Of a stretch of DNA of 64,000 bases, positions 38,662 through 51,849 are shown one piece after another (position 1 is the first letter of the stretch; each line of letters starts with the position of its first letter). The stretch covers positions 1,107,997 through 1,171,996 of the forward strand of contig VXAI01000092.1 of assembly GCA_013399305.1 (NCBI GenBank). The letters are read 5' to 3'. A model generated the notes under the pieces. It was not told the origin of the DNA. It was given only the letters and a program-made list of their open reading frames with translations, and did not search any database. A program made the translations under genes and the position numbers. The DNA comes from Rostratula benghalensis (Eukaryota; Chordata; Aves; Charadriiformes; Rostratulidae).

Positions 38662-38942
38662 CAGTGTTTCTCCATGCTTTTTAATCCAAAGATCTCTGCA
38701 CCTTTTGGAGGACTAAGCTGCAGATGCTCGAGGAGTCCTAATGCAGTGGTCTTTGTGAATAAGCAATTAAAAATTAGGCTGCCCTTTGGAAGTTGTGACA
38801 ATATGTGTATGTGGGTTTGAGCAGTTTTGGGGTGGGGGCAGATGGCGGGGAGAGTTGCTTTGTCTTAGAGTGATCTCACAAACCGTTCTCTGAAGTCTTT
38901 CAGACCACGAGTGCTCCCCAGAGCACAGGTTGAGAAATACTG
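38662..38942. mobile_element. probable relic hAT (Charlie-like) non-autonomous DNA transposon
   Basis: About 281 bp bounded by terminal inverted repeats. The left end reads CAGTGTTTCTCCATGCTTTT. The right end, reverse-complemented, reads CAGTATTTCTCAACCTGTGC. CAGTGNTTCTCAACCT is the classical hAT-Charlie/MER terminus. The flanking 8-mers CTCCAAAG and TCCCAAGG match at 5 of 8 positions, consistent with a decayed 8-bp target-site duplication. No transposase is present. The strand is not assigned. Confidence 0.6.
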
Positions 38943-39160
38943 TCCCAAGGACAAAATAACATCTGAGAGCAGAACTGCACTGTTCCCCAGAGCTGCTGAG
39001 TTCATGAGGGATTGCTCAGAGAGCAGGGGTGGTTAGACCTCTCCATTGTTCTTCACAGCTCTAACCTACAGTGAAAAAGAAAATAGCACTCTAATTGTTG
39101 TCATAGCAAAGGAAATGTTTAAACCCTAATGCAGATGTAACCCATCTTCTTCTTCTGCAG

Positions 39161-39363
39161 GCATGTGTGGAAAGCCTCAGATGTAAGATCTCCTGGGTAT
39201 TCCTGTGAACTAAAGTATAAAATCAGAGCCAATACATTCAATGCCTTGTACACTCTAACTGATTTTGGTGGTGATCAAAGCATGCAAGAACCGAGAGGGA
39301 GTATAGATTTTAAGAAAAGTTGCATCAGCAGTCACCAGTGTAAAAGCATGCTAAGGGAGAAAG
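39161..39363 (+). other. exon-like interval, unassigned
   Basis: A pyrimidine-rich acceptor (TTCTTCTTCTGCAG) and a good donor (AAAG|GTAGGT) bracket 203 nt that are open in one frame. The encoded peptide is unfamiliar. This may be a chance arrangement or an exon of a non-coding transcript; I do not claim a gene. Confidence 0.2.
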
Positions 39364-39446
39364 GTAGGTGGGCTCTAGAAGAAAATAAAAGAATGGATCC
39401 CTGAAAAGAGCCCCGTTTCCTTGTAGTTTTCTTTCATCTTCTGCGT

Positions 39447-39474
39447 TGAGAAGTAGCCTTTGAGAAGTAGCCTT
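39447..39474. repeat. 14-bp tandem duplication
   Basis: TGAGAAGTAGCCTT occurs twice back to back. It is a small recent slippage event with no other sign of function. Confidence 0.85.
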
Positions 39475-42400
39475 TTAAGAGTCTGGAAACATTTTCTCAG
39501 TGAATGAGAGGTGCCTCAAAGATGAGATGTAAAAGGATAGTCTGACTAGAATAAGTAGTCTCCCACCTCATCAAATATCCTTTGAAACAGTAATAAATGT
39601 AAATATTGAGGAATTTCCTTTTGGTACTTGCTTTTCTGTTCCTTTTGAGGAGCACTTAAGAAAGATACCTCTTTTCCCTTTGTCAATATGAAAGCAATAA
39701 AATTACAGTCATCTGAAAAATACTGGCATTAGCTCTGAAAAGGGATAATGCAGAAGCATGTCAAAGGAAAAAAAAAAAGGGGAAAATTAAATTTTTGTTA
39801 CAGTCTAAGATAACTAAATTCTTCTGAGTAGCACATTGATCATCATGAATGTCAAAATTTCCAAGGGTAACCTTCACTAAGTATCTTAAAAAGTCAACCA
39901 TCAACACCCACATCGTTCAGAGTCTGCAAAACAAAGCCAGTAATAAAACCGGTAGGTGTAATAATCACTGCTGTTCTCTCCCCATCGTTTGCTTTCTTTA
40001 TATAAGACTAAGTGAGTGTGTGTGTCTGTAAAACAGACATAAATCTAGCAAAGAGCAGGACTTGCTTGTCTCTGCACATATCATGCATTGATGACTCAAA
40101 AATATATCATTCTGAAATATAAAGAATTCTTCCTTTTCCCATATCAACTCCTACAGGAAGAACTTACTTTTTCCTGACCAAATCTGTCACTCTCCTCAGC
40201 CCCCCAGGGGCTAAAGGCTAAACATTTTAGGGCTAAAACATGATTAAACATAAACATTTTCATTTGGAGCAAGCATTTTCCAGCAGGTTTGGATGGTCAG
40301 CTGTGGAGATAATTTGGCTTCTATTAAGTTATTTGCAAAGAAAAAAAAAAAGGTTGTTATAAGTGATTTCATTTTTTTTCCAAGATTACTTTCTTGATAA
40401 TGTTATACAATAAAGCCCTAATAGCTGGTTTATAGGCCAGCTCCACAAGACAAACAGACCAACTACACAAGAGAAACAGTGAACAAATTGGCTTGGCCAA
40501 GGAAAACTTTCCTAAGATAATTAAAACCACTTCATGCCTGCACTGTGAGAAAGAAGACAATTTTCAAAATGTTTATCTTTGAGCTAAAATACAGGTCCCA
40601 AGACTGAGTTTGAGAAGCAGCTGAAAAATAGTTGGCCCCAGTAAGAAGCTGATGTGCAGCCGGGGGTAGGAGGGCCAGGCTGAGAGCATCATGCAGGCGG
40701 GACTGGGGCCACTGGGTCAGCTGGGCCAGTCCTGGGAGGAGGTGGGCAGGGAACTCCTTCATCTCATTTCTGTTCATCTCCATGTCTCAGAGAGGCATGT
40801 CCCCTGGTCTCGAAGGCACAACCTCCGCCAGCTATCTCACAGTCCCTCCTCATGTAAGGCCCCACATTCACCTGCATCAGCTCCTTTTGCCTCTCATCTT
40901 GTTTCTCCCTTTTAGTTCCTCCATCCTTCTGCGAGTGCAGATGACGACACAGAACCACCACACAGCTCCTCTGCCTCTTCTGCATCTTCTCCAGACTGCC
41001 TCACTATTAAGGCATCTAAAATTCCCCTGTTTGCAAACATGGTCTGCTCCTTTTGCTGCTTCTCTTCATGTTGGCTTCGTTTACATTATTTAAGCAACAA
41101 TCTGTATGAAAAACTAGAGTGACAATAGAGGCTGACACAGGAAAAAGACTTTGGTCATAATTTCACTTTCAGTCCCTAACTTTAAGAAACTGCTGCCTCC
41201 TGGTTCCAGGTTTCCTGGCATTGCAGCTGTTTGCAGCTTGGTAGTTTTGTTTATTTTGGAACATTTCTTTCTCAAGAAGAAAGGAAGCAAAGTTCAGCCA
41301 TTACCATGTGAGTGGGAAGTGAAGAAAAAATCGTCTCCTCATTATAAATGTATACTCAGACCTTTTCCCTGCCTTCTCCCACCCGCCAAGCAAGACTTCA
41401 CAGCAAAAGGCAGTCGCAGGCAGTTACATTTGCTGTGGAAATATGTTCACTGATTGCAGCATGGGGCTGGGTCCCAGGGGAAATTGTTGTTGTTGACTTG
41501 ACAGTTACAAGGATTTGGAAATCACCTAATGAGCACGTGGGGTGGCATATTACTGTCTTGCTTGCTCATTAAAACTGCACCTGGTGCATTTCTGTGCAGC
41601 AGCCAACCATGTGCAGGACTCCCAGCTCCAGAAGTAAATTGCCCAAGGAAGCCAAGGGTCTGGAGAGAAGGACAAATCCCATGCTCGGTTCAAGCTCCTG
41701 TGAAACTCCACAGTAGTGCTGGCTGCTGTAAGCCCCAGTCTGGTGTCTTTGGCCATCTGTTGGCTGTAGATGAGGGCTTTGACAAAGCTTTCAGGCCAGC
41801 TCCTGCTTACTGTAACTGCTGCTCCCACCTTGCAGACGCTGTTGGGCTACAACAAATGCAGTGTGCTCCAAAAATGCAGACAAGCTGGACATCTAACTAG
41901 AGGATTTCTCTGAGGACTAGGCAATAATAGTGCCCCATAAACAATGCATGGATACAGTGAATGCTGGCCACTATTCTTCAGAGAAACCTGCAGAGAAGAG
42001 TGACATCTTTGGACAAGGATCATCTGTTACTCATGTCTCTTATTTTTGTTTGGCTGAGACTAGCATCTCTTCTTAATAAATACCTGATCTGTCTTCTCTG
42101 CATTTTGTGCTACTAAATGGCTTTGTTGAGCCAGGAGATGGCACAGAAGATCTCGTGCACAGCCTCTGAGACATCACGACAGCTGTAACAGGAATATCAT
42201 GTAGCATCTGGGGGAAAAAGATGAAAACACCACACTTAGGAGAAAAAATGGTAAGAAAAGGCTTCAGACCCAGTGGGAAGAGTTTCTAAGGCTGAGAACC
42301 ATGTGTTGGGCATCTTCCAACACTGAAAGACTACTAAACTTACAAAAGACATGCAACATCAGATAACGTTGGTGATGCATCGTTATCCCATCTCCAACCT

Positions 42401-44852
42401 CAACCAGGTGGTGCCAGTAAAGGACAGGAACACCTGTATCCAGTAACTGCATGTTGGGTGAAAGTGTTCGTGGTCTCCTTATCAAGAGTCAAGACTTCTA
42501 GGAACACATTCTTCTAGGCTGAACATGGCATTCTCTCATTGAAACAACAACAACAAAAAAGCAGAGGGGGAGGAAGCACCACCAAATTGTGAGGGTAAAC
42601 AGCAAGACAACGTCTTCAAATGCTTATGAGCTTACTATGGACAAGTTAACATTGCACTGAAACTGGATTTAAGCCTTGAAGACACTTGACACATAAGTAA
42701 GCTTGCACACATCCAAAGTTAAGAGGCAACCCTGTTTGGTGAATGATTAGCAGCTACGGCTTGGGTAGATTCATTACAGCTGCAGCAGTTCTGCAGCATT
42801 TACTTGCACAGAGAGGGCAGAACGCAATTATGAAGTTGGTAATTTCAGCAGTATGTTAGAGGTCTGTAGCAGTCGGGAAAGGGCCAAAAGGATGGTGGCA
42901 GATAGTGGGGAAAAGGTCATGAGAAAAAAAATGAGGGAAGTAAATTGTATTAGCAGAAAAAGAGGGCATGACCCTACAATTTGGCAAAGTTACAGAAATG
43001 TTAACCTTTGGAAATGCTATTAGTTCATTGCTGCTGGAAAGTTGGCTGGAAAGGCAAGACTTGGGACTGACTCAGTTCTAGGGTTTCTGCTGCACTAAGC
43101 ACAGTAACACATGAACACACCTCCCCGCTCGGATGCATGCTCGTAAGGAACAGTCACTAAATACTGTGTTATTCCTAATATTTTGCTACCCTAGGCAACC
43201 AACCACCGACTCTGCTCGTCATGACACAGCCTGGAAGAAGTAGATAGTCTAGAATCAATTTGCTACTCCAGTTGAGTTTGATTTTATGATCTTAACACTT
43301 GTCATTTTGGGAAGGAACAAAACATTCACTGTTCCCAGGGTATGTAATGCTACTGGGAAGCCATAAATTTTAATTCAGTGCTTTATTTCCCTCACGCAGA
43401 GATGTTGTTCATATGTGCTGTCACAGTTGGGGGTTCCTCGTTTGTTTTTTTTCTTTTGGTTGCTTGTCCCGTCATTAAGTTGAAACATGCTCAGAAGCAT
43501 GACAGCTTTTGTTTCTATCAATGATGGATGTTATAGTGAGAGTTTTGGTCTGATTTCCTTGGACCAGGAATTGTTTCACATGAGTTTTTCTACTGGACGA
43601 GCTGGCACTCCTCACTCCTCCTGGCTCCCTCTCCAAGCTCTGCCAATCACTATTTTTCTTCCTTCAGCAACCGGCTTGAATTTGAAGTGGTAGGAAACAG
43701 AGATGGATGGCTTTATTCTTTAGAGGAAAGGAATCAATTGAGAGTGCATGCTGGTGCCTAAGAGACTTAGGGGAGAGAAATGCCCTGCAAGTTTATCCAA
43801 GGGTATTTCAGGCTTGAAAGTGGAAACAGAAGACTTCATTAAAAATATTTCTATTTTTTAATTTAAATTTCTATTTTAATTTATTGGAAGACCATGCTCC
43901 TATAGATTTTTTTCTGTAAGATATATTGCTTAATATTTGGTAAAAAAATACCTGGACGTCTAAAGGATCAGATAAAGTGTCTGTTTTTCATTCTTCCCCC
44001 TAGTATTTTCAACTTCAAAAATTTTTACCATGACAAAAAACCTGAAGGTACATACAGAGAAATATCCAATTAATTGAAGGGTGCTTACTGCAGCCTACAA
44101 AAGAAGATATCTGATAACCTAAAGGAAATAAATTTTAATGATAGTAATCAAAGCTCAAAGGGGAATCTTTTAGTCTTTTTTATAATTTTATGTTTTGGGA
44201 TAAAAGTGTATCCTGTCTGTGGGGTCAGAAATTCTGTTCAGCTCCTCTTTGAGAAGTAGACTCAGACTTCAGCTAGGAGGCTGGCTGAAGTTTTAATATC
44301 TTTCAATACTCAGTAGTCTTAACGTTTTGAGGACTGAAAAGGAAGGAATAGATACTGCAACTTGTATCAAATATAGGTCCCCATAGTCTAAGTTATAGTC
44401 TTGAAAATATGCAAATTAATTTTACAAATGGATCTGGATAAGAATCAGTTTTTACTCCTCATCAATTTAATGACCTTGCAGATAGAAGAGGTCATCTCTC
44501 TTGCTTCTTAATAAACCCTGAAATCTAGCTGATATGTGGAGTTCACTGTTTTCAGTGGTGAAAAGGAAGTTATTATTTTTGGTAGGGTGTTTTGTTCCCA
44601 TCCCTGAAGACCACATGAAACCTGGCTACTGTCCTGGGAATTCTAGTTCAAGTTATTGTCTCTGTAGTCCCTTGAGTTAACGTAATAGCCTGGGATCTTG
44701 TCTGTAGAAAACATTTGGAGAAAAATGAATTTATGTTGTATTTCCTGCATATTTTTGATAGCTGCTTGGCCAGACTAACAGCATCCCTCCTTGTACTGTG
44801 GGACAGTAATCTTTCAGCTTTTGACAGCCTTTAACAGAAGGAAATATGAATT

Positions 44853-44881
44853 AAAAAAAAAAAAAAAACAAAAAAAAAAAA
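44853..44881. repeat. poly(A) tract
   Basis: Twenty-eight A residues interrupted by a single C, followed by CCCC. No associated retroelement or processed pseudogene is recognisable upstream. Confidence 0.9.
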
Positions 44882-45349
44882 CCCCACAGTATTTCAAAAC
44901 GAAGGCCAAGATTTACTCAGAATAAAACCAAAGTGGAATTTGAAACAGATACAGCATAAATATGGCCTTTCCCTCTTCTGTGGTCTCTACTGCACTGGAA
45001 CAGGAAAGTTATCAAAAAATAAATGGCTCCACACCAAACAGCAAGGGCACTGGGTACAAACTCATGAGGGGAGCTCAGCAGAGAACCTCATGGAAGGATG
45101 TGATGGGAACCAGAGCAGGGGCTGTGGACCCAAACACCCCATGTTTGGGGGCTGAGATCCCCTTTGGGGTGCTGCCCAGGTGCACGGTGCTGGATCAAAA
45201 TGCTTAGCTCTTATAAAAACCAAGCATTTTAGCTAGTGGGAGAGATCTGTCATTTGAGACATATGCTAATGCTGTGGACTTACTACTTCTAATTCTTCAT
45301 TTGATGTGCTGTAATGCACATGTTAACGTGTGTATGCTATAGAAAATAA

Positions 45350-45391
45350 TTCCAATCCCTGATATTCTGTGATTCTGTGTAATTCTGTGAC
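45350..45391 (+). mobile_element. probable CR1 3' terminal scrap
   Basis: CCAATCCCTGATATTCTGTG is followed by further ATTCTGTG units, which matches a CR1 end with the ATTCTGTG repeat variant. It is very short, so a chance simple repeat is possible. Confidence 0.5.
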
Positions 45392-48300
45392 TACAGCACT
45401 ACAATTAAAAAACTTAACTGCTCTAAAATCATAAGAAACGAAATAGAAAGAAAAAAAACAAACCAGCAAATGGATGATTTCTACTCTTTACACAGCAGAC
45501 TCCCAAGAATCAGGTTTAGCGCTCATTCAGAGACAGAGCGAAAGACTGTGTCACTGGTGGCACGTGTATCTATCTATTTCCTCACTGTCCTGTGTTTGTA
45601 CAAGCCTTGGAAAAAATCCAGGTGGGAACTAAATCCATCTTTCTAACCCTGTAAAGGATGCCTGGGGCACTGCAGGTGGGCCAGAAAACAACACTTGTGG
45701 CATCTTTCTGCTTGTTTAAAAATGAGAATGATGGCACACGTTCCCTAAACATTATCTTGGTGGGGGATTTTAATGCCATTTTGCTCTGTATAATGGAGAC
45801 GCCTTTCCCAGGACTTCTGTTTTTCTCATGTGATCTATTTTACTGCATCTGCCACATCAATAGGCTGCAAGGGTGCTTTCCACCAAGAAAAAGGAGCTGA
45901 ACTTAAGGTATTTTTATAAGTTAAAATATTGTATACTACTCAAATTACCTTTCTAAATAAAGACAAAACTCAAGTTTCAAACCATAGAGCTTTTACCAGG
46001 AGAGACTAAAAACATCTCTGGCTTTGGAGGTTTTGATTCTGAAGTTGTGCCAAGCCTCCTCTGCTCCTCAGGCAATCACAGAATATCATTTGGTCCAAGA
46101 GAAGCAGCAATTTAAGCGTATGTTCATCAGGAAGGCTCTTGCCACGTGTGTCAGGCCCACATGCAGATGGTAGCACAGCAACTTCTTGTACTATTAGTAC
46201 AAGACCAGTGTGTTGTCCAACAAACAGGAGTTGATTGCACATGACGTGAGAAACCAGCCTTCAGGCAGGGAATTGCCATTTTCAGGACATTTCTGGTATT
46301 GTTGGACAACTTAAAGTGGAGTAAAAATAGCCTTCTGCAGGCTACTAAGCTAGGAAAAAGAAGGGTTTTTTCTGTTTTTTCCTTTTTTCTTTTTGGAAAA
46401 TGGAACCGGAATGCCTGGACTGGGATTTCTGTTAGACTCAGCCTTACTTCTCCAACATCAAAGGACTCCAGAGATTCACCACCAGCCGGGGAAGGATGGG
46501 CTTCTATGGATTTCCATGGGGATCTGCTGTCACATTGCTCCAGGAGCAGTTTCAATAGAGGTCTCAGTGGCAGCTGCTGGAGGCGCACACCCAGGATGGG
46601 CACTGCCCTGGAAACCTCCTCCCTTGCCAGGATCAGGCTTGGAGAGACTTTCAGGGCTGTGCAAATGTGTAGTTTTGGGGTCGCCTCTTTAGAATTTCTG
46701 CCACTTTGTGCTACCTGTAGGCATAAAAATAAATTCTAAAAGACACTAATAAAACTATAGCTTTTCAGTTTGGTTGGTTTTTTTTTTTTAATTACTCTAG
46801 GGTTTATGAATCATTAATGCCTCAAAATACAGTAGCTCAGGGAAAGTACCAAGAGAAACTAAATTAATTCTATATTAGTACTTTTCCTAGCCTGTTATTT
46901 TATTCATGCGCTAATGTTTATTTCCTTCTGCTTCTGTTTGAAAAGAGAAGTTTTTAGATGATTTCATACCTTTGTGTCATTTTATTTGGAGTCTCCTTGA
47001 TATATTTGCCAACTAATTTCCAAGAATTATTGCATTGTGAAAATATTCAGAAAACCTGGATGCAACTGATTCCTGTAAAATATTTTGTCTTATATATAAA
47101 AGAAATCCTTTAATACCCGCTGGCGTGTATCAAAACCACTCCCACATGCATATATTTAAAAATGATTAAAAAGAATTAAAAATTGCTGTTTTAACCAACT
47201 GCCAATCTGTAAAGTGTATTTTTAATTGCAGATTTATGGTTTCTTCTTCTTCTGTGCATGTACTCTGGCTTTTTTTTTGAGTGCTAAGGAAAAGTAACAG
47301 ACTGATGTGTGTGGTCCCTCTTTCTCACCCAATCCAACCCATTCTGAGCAACTCATTTAGCATGTGGGTGAAACTGCCTTGGGTCACAACTGGTCCAACT
47401 CCAGTAAGAGTTTTCAGAAGTACATGTGCAGTATTTATAATTAATTACAAGGCTTTGTCACTAGAGCCACACTTAAAACAACTGGGGTGTCTCAAGTGGG
47501 GAGGAGGAGACGGCAGCTTATTTCTGAAGTGGCATTTAAACTCCTTTTTGAGTGCTAAAGCTCTAACTAATTCCAGTTTTACCTGTTGAAGTTTGCTTTC
47601 ACTTCATCTTTTTGCTAAAAGACAAGAGAAGAAAAGAGCTTTTTTAATATTAACCAATGAAAAAAAGAACAAAACCAGAAATTAAAAGAAGTGAGGTGCG
47701 AGAGTGAGCCCTGACGGGCACATGGGTTTACAGATGCATGAGCTCTCCCATCTGTCACAACCATTGCATATTTTTTTTTTTAAATAAAATGCTTTCTGAG
47801 CTAAGAAACAGGATGCTGAGAGAAGGACTGTGCTGAAACAAACAGCCTTTCTCATCCTGACTACTTATTTGATCTTCCTGAAATGAAATACTGAATTGCA
47901 CCATACTTTCTAGAAATTACAGTAAATCCTCGCATATTTGGATCATGAAATTTGAGCCGCTCACTTCCATCAGACTGCTTTTTCATTCTCTGCTTTATTT
48001 GCTGCTGTGTCCTGGATGTCTTTTCGATTTCTGTTTCTTAAGACTTGGGCTTAGCTGTGCAAGGCTGTCAGATTAGCAGCACTGCTGCAAGTCCACGATG
48101 AAAAGACAGATAAAGTGGGTCAAGTAAGCTGATGCTGGTACATGTTATGTACATCTTGGAGTGTCTAAAAATGTATAGAAATAAATCATTCTGTGTGGGC
48201 ATTTTTCCTACTATGGAAGAAACTGTGTTTCTTTACAGAGTGACCCAATGCAATAAATGAAAGCTGTGTTTCGTGTCTTCTGTTCTTTTGCTACCTCACC

Positions 48301-50459
48301 TGCTTTGCAAACTACCTTGAACTCATTGATTTTATTCTGTCAATGGTCAAGTAGGCTCTCGCTTTCAAAGCTGCCACAAAATGGTTTCAGGCCATCCCCT
48401 CGGTCCTTTCCCAGAGTTCTCTTTATTCAGTACAAGTTTACGTGCTCTTGCAGGGATTTGATGAGACCAGCATTCACCAAGGAGAATTTCAGTACAGCTG
48501 AGTTGAATTTGAAAGAGGTAAACTGCAGGTGCTCTTTAGGCTGTTGACCTCTGGGAAGAGCATTTACATTTAGAACCATGGGGCTTTGGGACTGGGGTTT
48601 TTTGCATGGTGATTTTTGGGAAAATAAAATGCTATTGCTTTTCTGCTTTTCTCAGTTTTAGCGCTCCAGAAACCTGCCTTTGGTAGTTTACTCCCCTGAG
48701 CTGTGTTCCTACTACCTATCTCACATGTGAATGGATCAGGTTTGACATATCAGGCTCTTCCAGCTTTAAAGCACTGAAAGAAAACTGTCATGCTGCATTT
48801 GACTACCCTCTGTCTGCATATGCCATGATCCCCCAAGGCTTCCACATCCATGGAAAGGTCTGTCACCCTGCCAATTATTTTTTCCACATTTGTTTCAACA
48901 GCCCCAGCTGCCTTTCTGCCAGGTAACTTTTTCCACTACTTACGCATTGCTAAACAAACCACTTGCCCTGAATATCTCTAACAAACATGCAACAATCTGG
49001 GGAGGGTCCCTCCTCCCCTTATTCTACAGAATAATCACCACCCACTTCTGCAACCTCATTTTCTGGATTTGCAGTGGTAAACAATGTGCATTTCAAAGCC
49101 ATGAGACACTCAGCTTGGTGGGTCCGTTATTCACTGTGCCCATCTTAAAATGGCAGGCAACTGCCATGTAAGTCATGGTCCAGGTTGGGAAAAGACCCTT
49201 CACCAGGTGAGTCTCAAGTACAGCATTTATTCAGCTGCTCTGAGGGTAGAGCTACAGGAGCAGCACAGCAGCGTTTGAGCTCTTCCCTGCTACAGACAAT
49301 GCCAGAATTGCCTTCTCTGCTTTGCATCAACTTCCAAAAGCTCTTGCCAAGCAAGGAAAGAGCTAAGGGTTCGTGCTGGCATCCATTTTAAGCAAGTTAT
49401 CTGGAGAACAGCATGTAGGCCAGAGAGCTTGTGAGAGCATCTTTAACTGAGTAAGAGCTTCTTGGGTTCCCAAAAATGCTCGTGTATCAGAGTCTACAGG
49501 AGCTGATCCAGATGTTCTGGGGTAGTTAACCAATAGGTAGTGACTACAGTAAGATACAGCGCAAGAACAGATGTGTGTTGCAAACTACACCTGGTACATG
49601 ATGAACACAGACATAATGTCCAGCTGATGCATGCAGAACACAGGTTTAATTATCTACAGTTTGATTATCTGGTGTTGACACAGTTTTTATGACTAAGTCA
49701 CCCATGCGATGCTCAGACTCTGGAAATCCCAACCACAGATAAAAATTTCCTTGCAGCTACATAAAGTCACAGTATTTTTCTGACAAACTTTGGCTGAGAG
49801 TTTTGAGCACTTTTAACTTATCAGGCTTGCAGTGTATTTTACAAGGAGAGTGAAGTCTTAAGACATAAATCATTGACTTAAAGGAAAACAACTGTGTAAC
49901 AATATTACAAGATACACAGAACAGGATGCACTTGGACTCCAGTTTTTGTTCATTGGCTCACCAGAGAGAAGGATCATAAATCAGAAAGAGAGAATGGAAA
50001 TCAAAGTAAAGTAACAGGAAGTGTCAAAATGAAAACCTGGCAGAAATTACCAATAGGAGGAAAAGAAAAAAAAATACTCCAGATGGTGTTTTTTTTTTAA
50101 AAAAATAAAAACCTGGGAAAGATTCAGTTGACAGAAGACCCACAAGCAGAAAAGAAAGAATGTTAGCTTGGGTGGGGAGCTTGTCCTCTCTCTTTCTCAC
50201 ATACAAGCCAGCTCTAGTGAGGCAAGAAAATATGCATCTACTAAGAAGATGAGGGAGGTGAAGGGGGAAAAAAGCCATATAAACATCACCTCCCTTCCTT
50301 TCCTCCCATGAAGCAAAGCTCTGGAAACTCTGATCCTAGAAATATTTCAATCGGGCTTGCAATTCAAAAGGTTCATTAAATCCAGGATTATGACCACAAG
50401 AGAACCTGATCGGAGCAGCCAGGCTGTATCGTTTAAGGGGCTCCTTATTCACACATACC

Positions 50460-50700
50460 CCCAGGCTGCCGCGCTCGCAGTCTCAGGGCAAGGAGGATGT
50501 GAATCCCAGCCCTGCGCAGCACCAAGCTTTTTCCTCTGGGGCCATCTGCCGGCTGCCCCGCAGATGCTTCTCGGGACCTTCCCGGGACGACAACAGCTCA
50601 TCAGGTGCATGGGAGGTGAGCGATGCTGGAACCACTTGGCACGATTTCTCATAGTGCTGTCTGTCGTCCAAGCTGCGCTGGAGGCCGTGCCTTTCCATCC
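50460..50700. promoter_or_regulatory. second CpG-dense patch
   Basis: About 14 CpGs occur in roughly 240 bp, 1.2-1.4 kb beyond the presumed POP1 poly(A) site. Both strands are open for over 120 codons, which reflects GC richness and not two genes. Its function is unknown. Confidence 0.35.
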
Positions 50701-51849
50701 CACAGGCTGCTGTAATTCCAATGGGCCTGAAATCGGTCTTCTGAAGACTTCAAAACAAAGTAATCCAGCTCTGCTTCCCTTGTGATCAGAGATGTTCTTT
50801 CCCCTTCCCCATGTGTATGCCACGTTTAATCCACCAATGGTCCTAAATTATATTAATTGTGAAGGTAAGGTACTCTAAATCTTTCCTCCGACAAAGAACT
50901 CCAAAAAAAAAAAATAATTCCATTTGCCTAAGACTTTTTCAAACAAAACTGTGAATGAGGGAATTAATTTGCAGACTGATACTTAGAAGGACTAAGTCAT
51001 TAACTGATCCATATTTAATCTCTTAAAAGAATCAAGCTTAGTCAGTAGATTCCTGAATCAAGAATAGATTACATTTTTATTTGTACATGATCATTTCAGG
51101 GTAATTTTGCCAATCAGTATATATTTGTATCATGCTGCTACTAAACTACAGTGTATTATTGTAAACTCGTTTTCAAGCTGCTTAACTCAAGAATGGCTAG
51201 AAGCTTAAGGCTATCATTAAAAAGAAAAAACCCAACAAAACACCAAAACCAACAAACCACCCCACCCCAGTCAAATCAAACACCTTTCTCCCCTCACCCC
51301 TCCAGCATACAAATTTTATGAATTTGAACATTCATAAACCATACAGTAAAATGAAGAAACCTTCAATCCCAGCACATTCACACAAAAATAACCTCATGTT
51401 TTAAGGAAGCAAAATATCCTGTTATTAACAGAAAATGTATGCTGACCCACCAACAGCAATTTGCATCTGAAAGGCTTATTACCTTTCAGAAATAGAGTCT
51501 TCTCTCTCAAACTAGAGAAAGAGACTGACACACTTCGCAGTTTAAGAGCTCCAGTTACTAGAATTCCTGATTATATATCCAAGGCTGTATTTCATTTGCA
51601 TTTTATTTAAGCACAGAGCTTTTCCACCAAAGTCAGTCCCCTTCTGCTTTCTTAATAGATTTGTCTGGTTAGCTCTGTTCCACTGCAGCCACAAAGAATC
51701 GGGTACGGCCACTTGCTATATGCACTGGACCTGTTCACATGCACTTACATGAGAACAATGCATTGGAAAGTTAGAATCCATCTGACTGAAAGATTTTTAA
51801 AAAGAAAATAATGATTTTCTGCCTATTGTTACAGCATCCACTGCTCTAA

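Larger units (their letters stand above)
28201..51849. other. intergenic region between convergent NIPAL2 and POP1
   Basis: About 23.6 kb with no supportable protein-coding gene. It holds CR1 fragments (29551-29607 and 45350-45391), a probable hAT relic (38662-38942), a G-rich minisatellite (37473-37545), poly(T), poly(A) and CA simple repeats, two CpG-dense patches (about 35405-35640 and 50460-50700) and an exon-like interval at 39161-39363. Open frames of 100-150 codons (for example near 30.2-30.6, 35.3-35.6, 46.2-46.7 and 50.4-50.8 kb) are on both strands of locally GC-richer DNA and match nothing I recognise. Confidence 0.7.

Noticed and set aside
46151..46739. Open frames of about 150 codons on both strands
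   Set aside because: Overlapping frames on opposite strands, with no known domain, no splice support and unconvincing composition.
50357..50785. 142-codon open frame on the + strand with a 124-codon frame opposite
   Set aside because: Both strands are open because the segment is GC- and CpG-rich. Neither product is recognisable and no splice or promoter context supports a gene.
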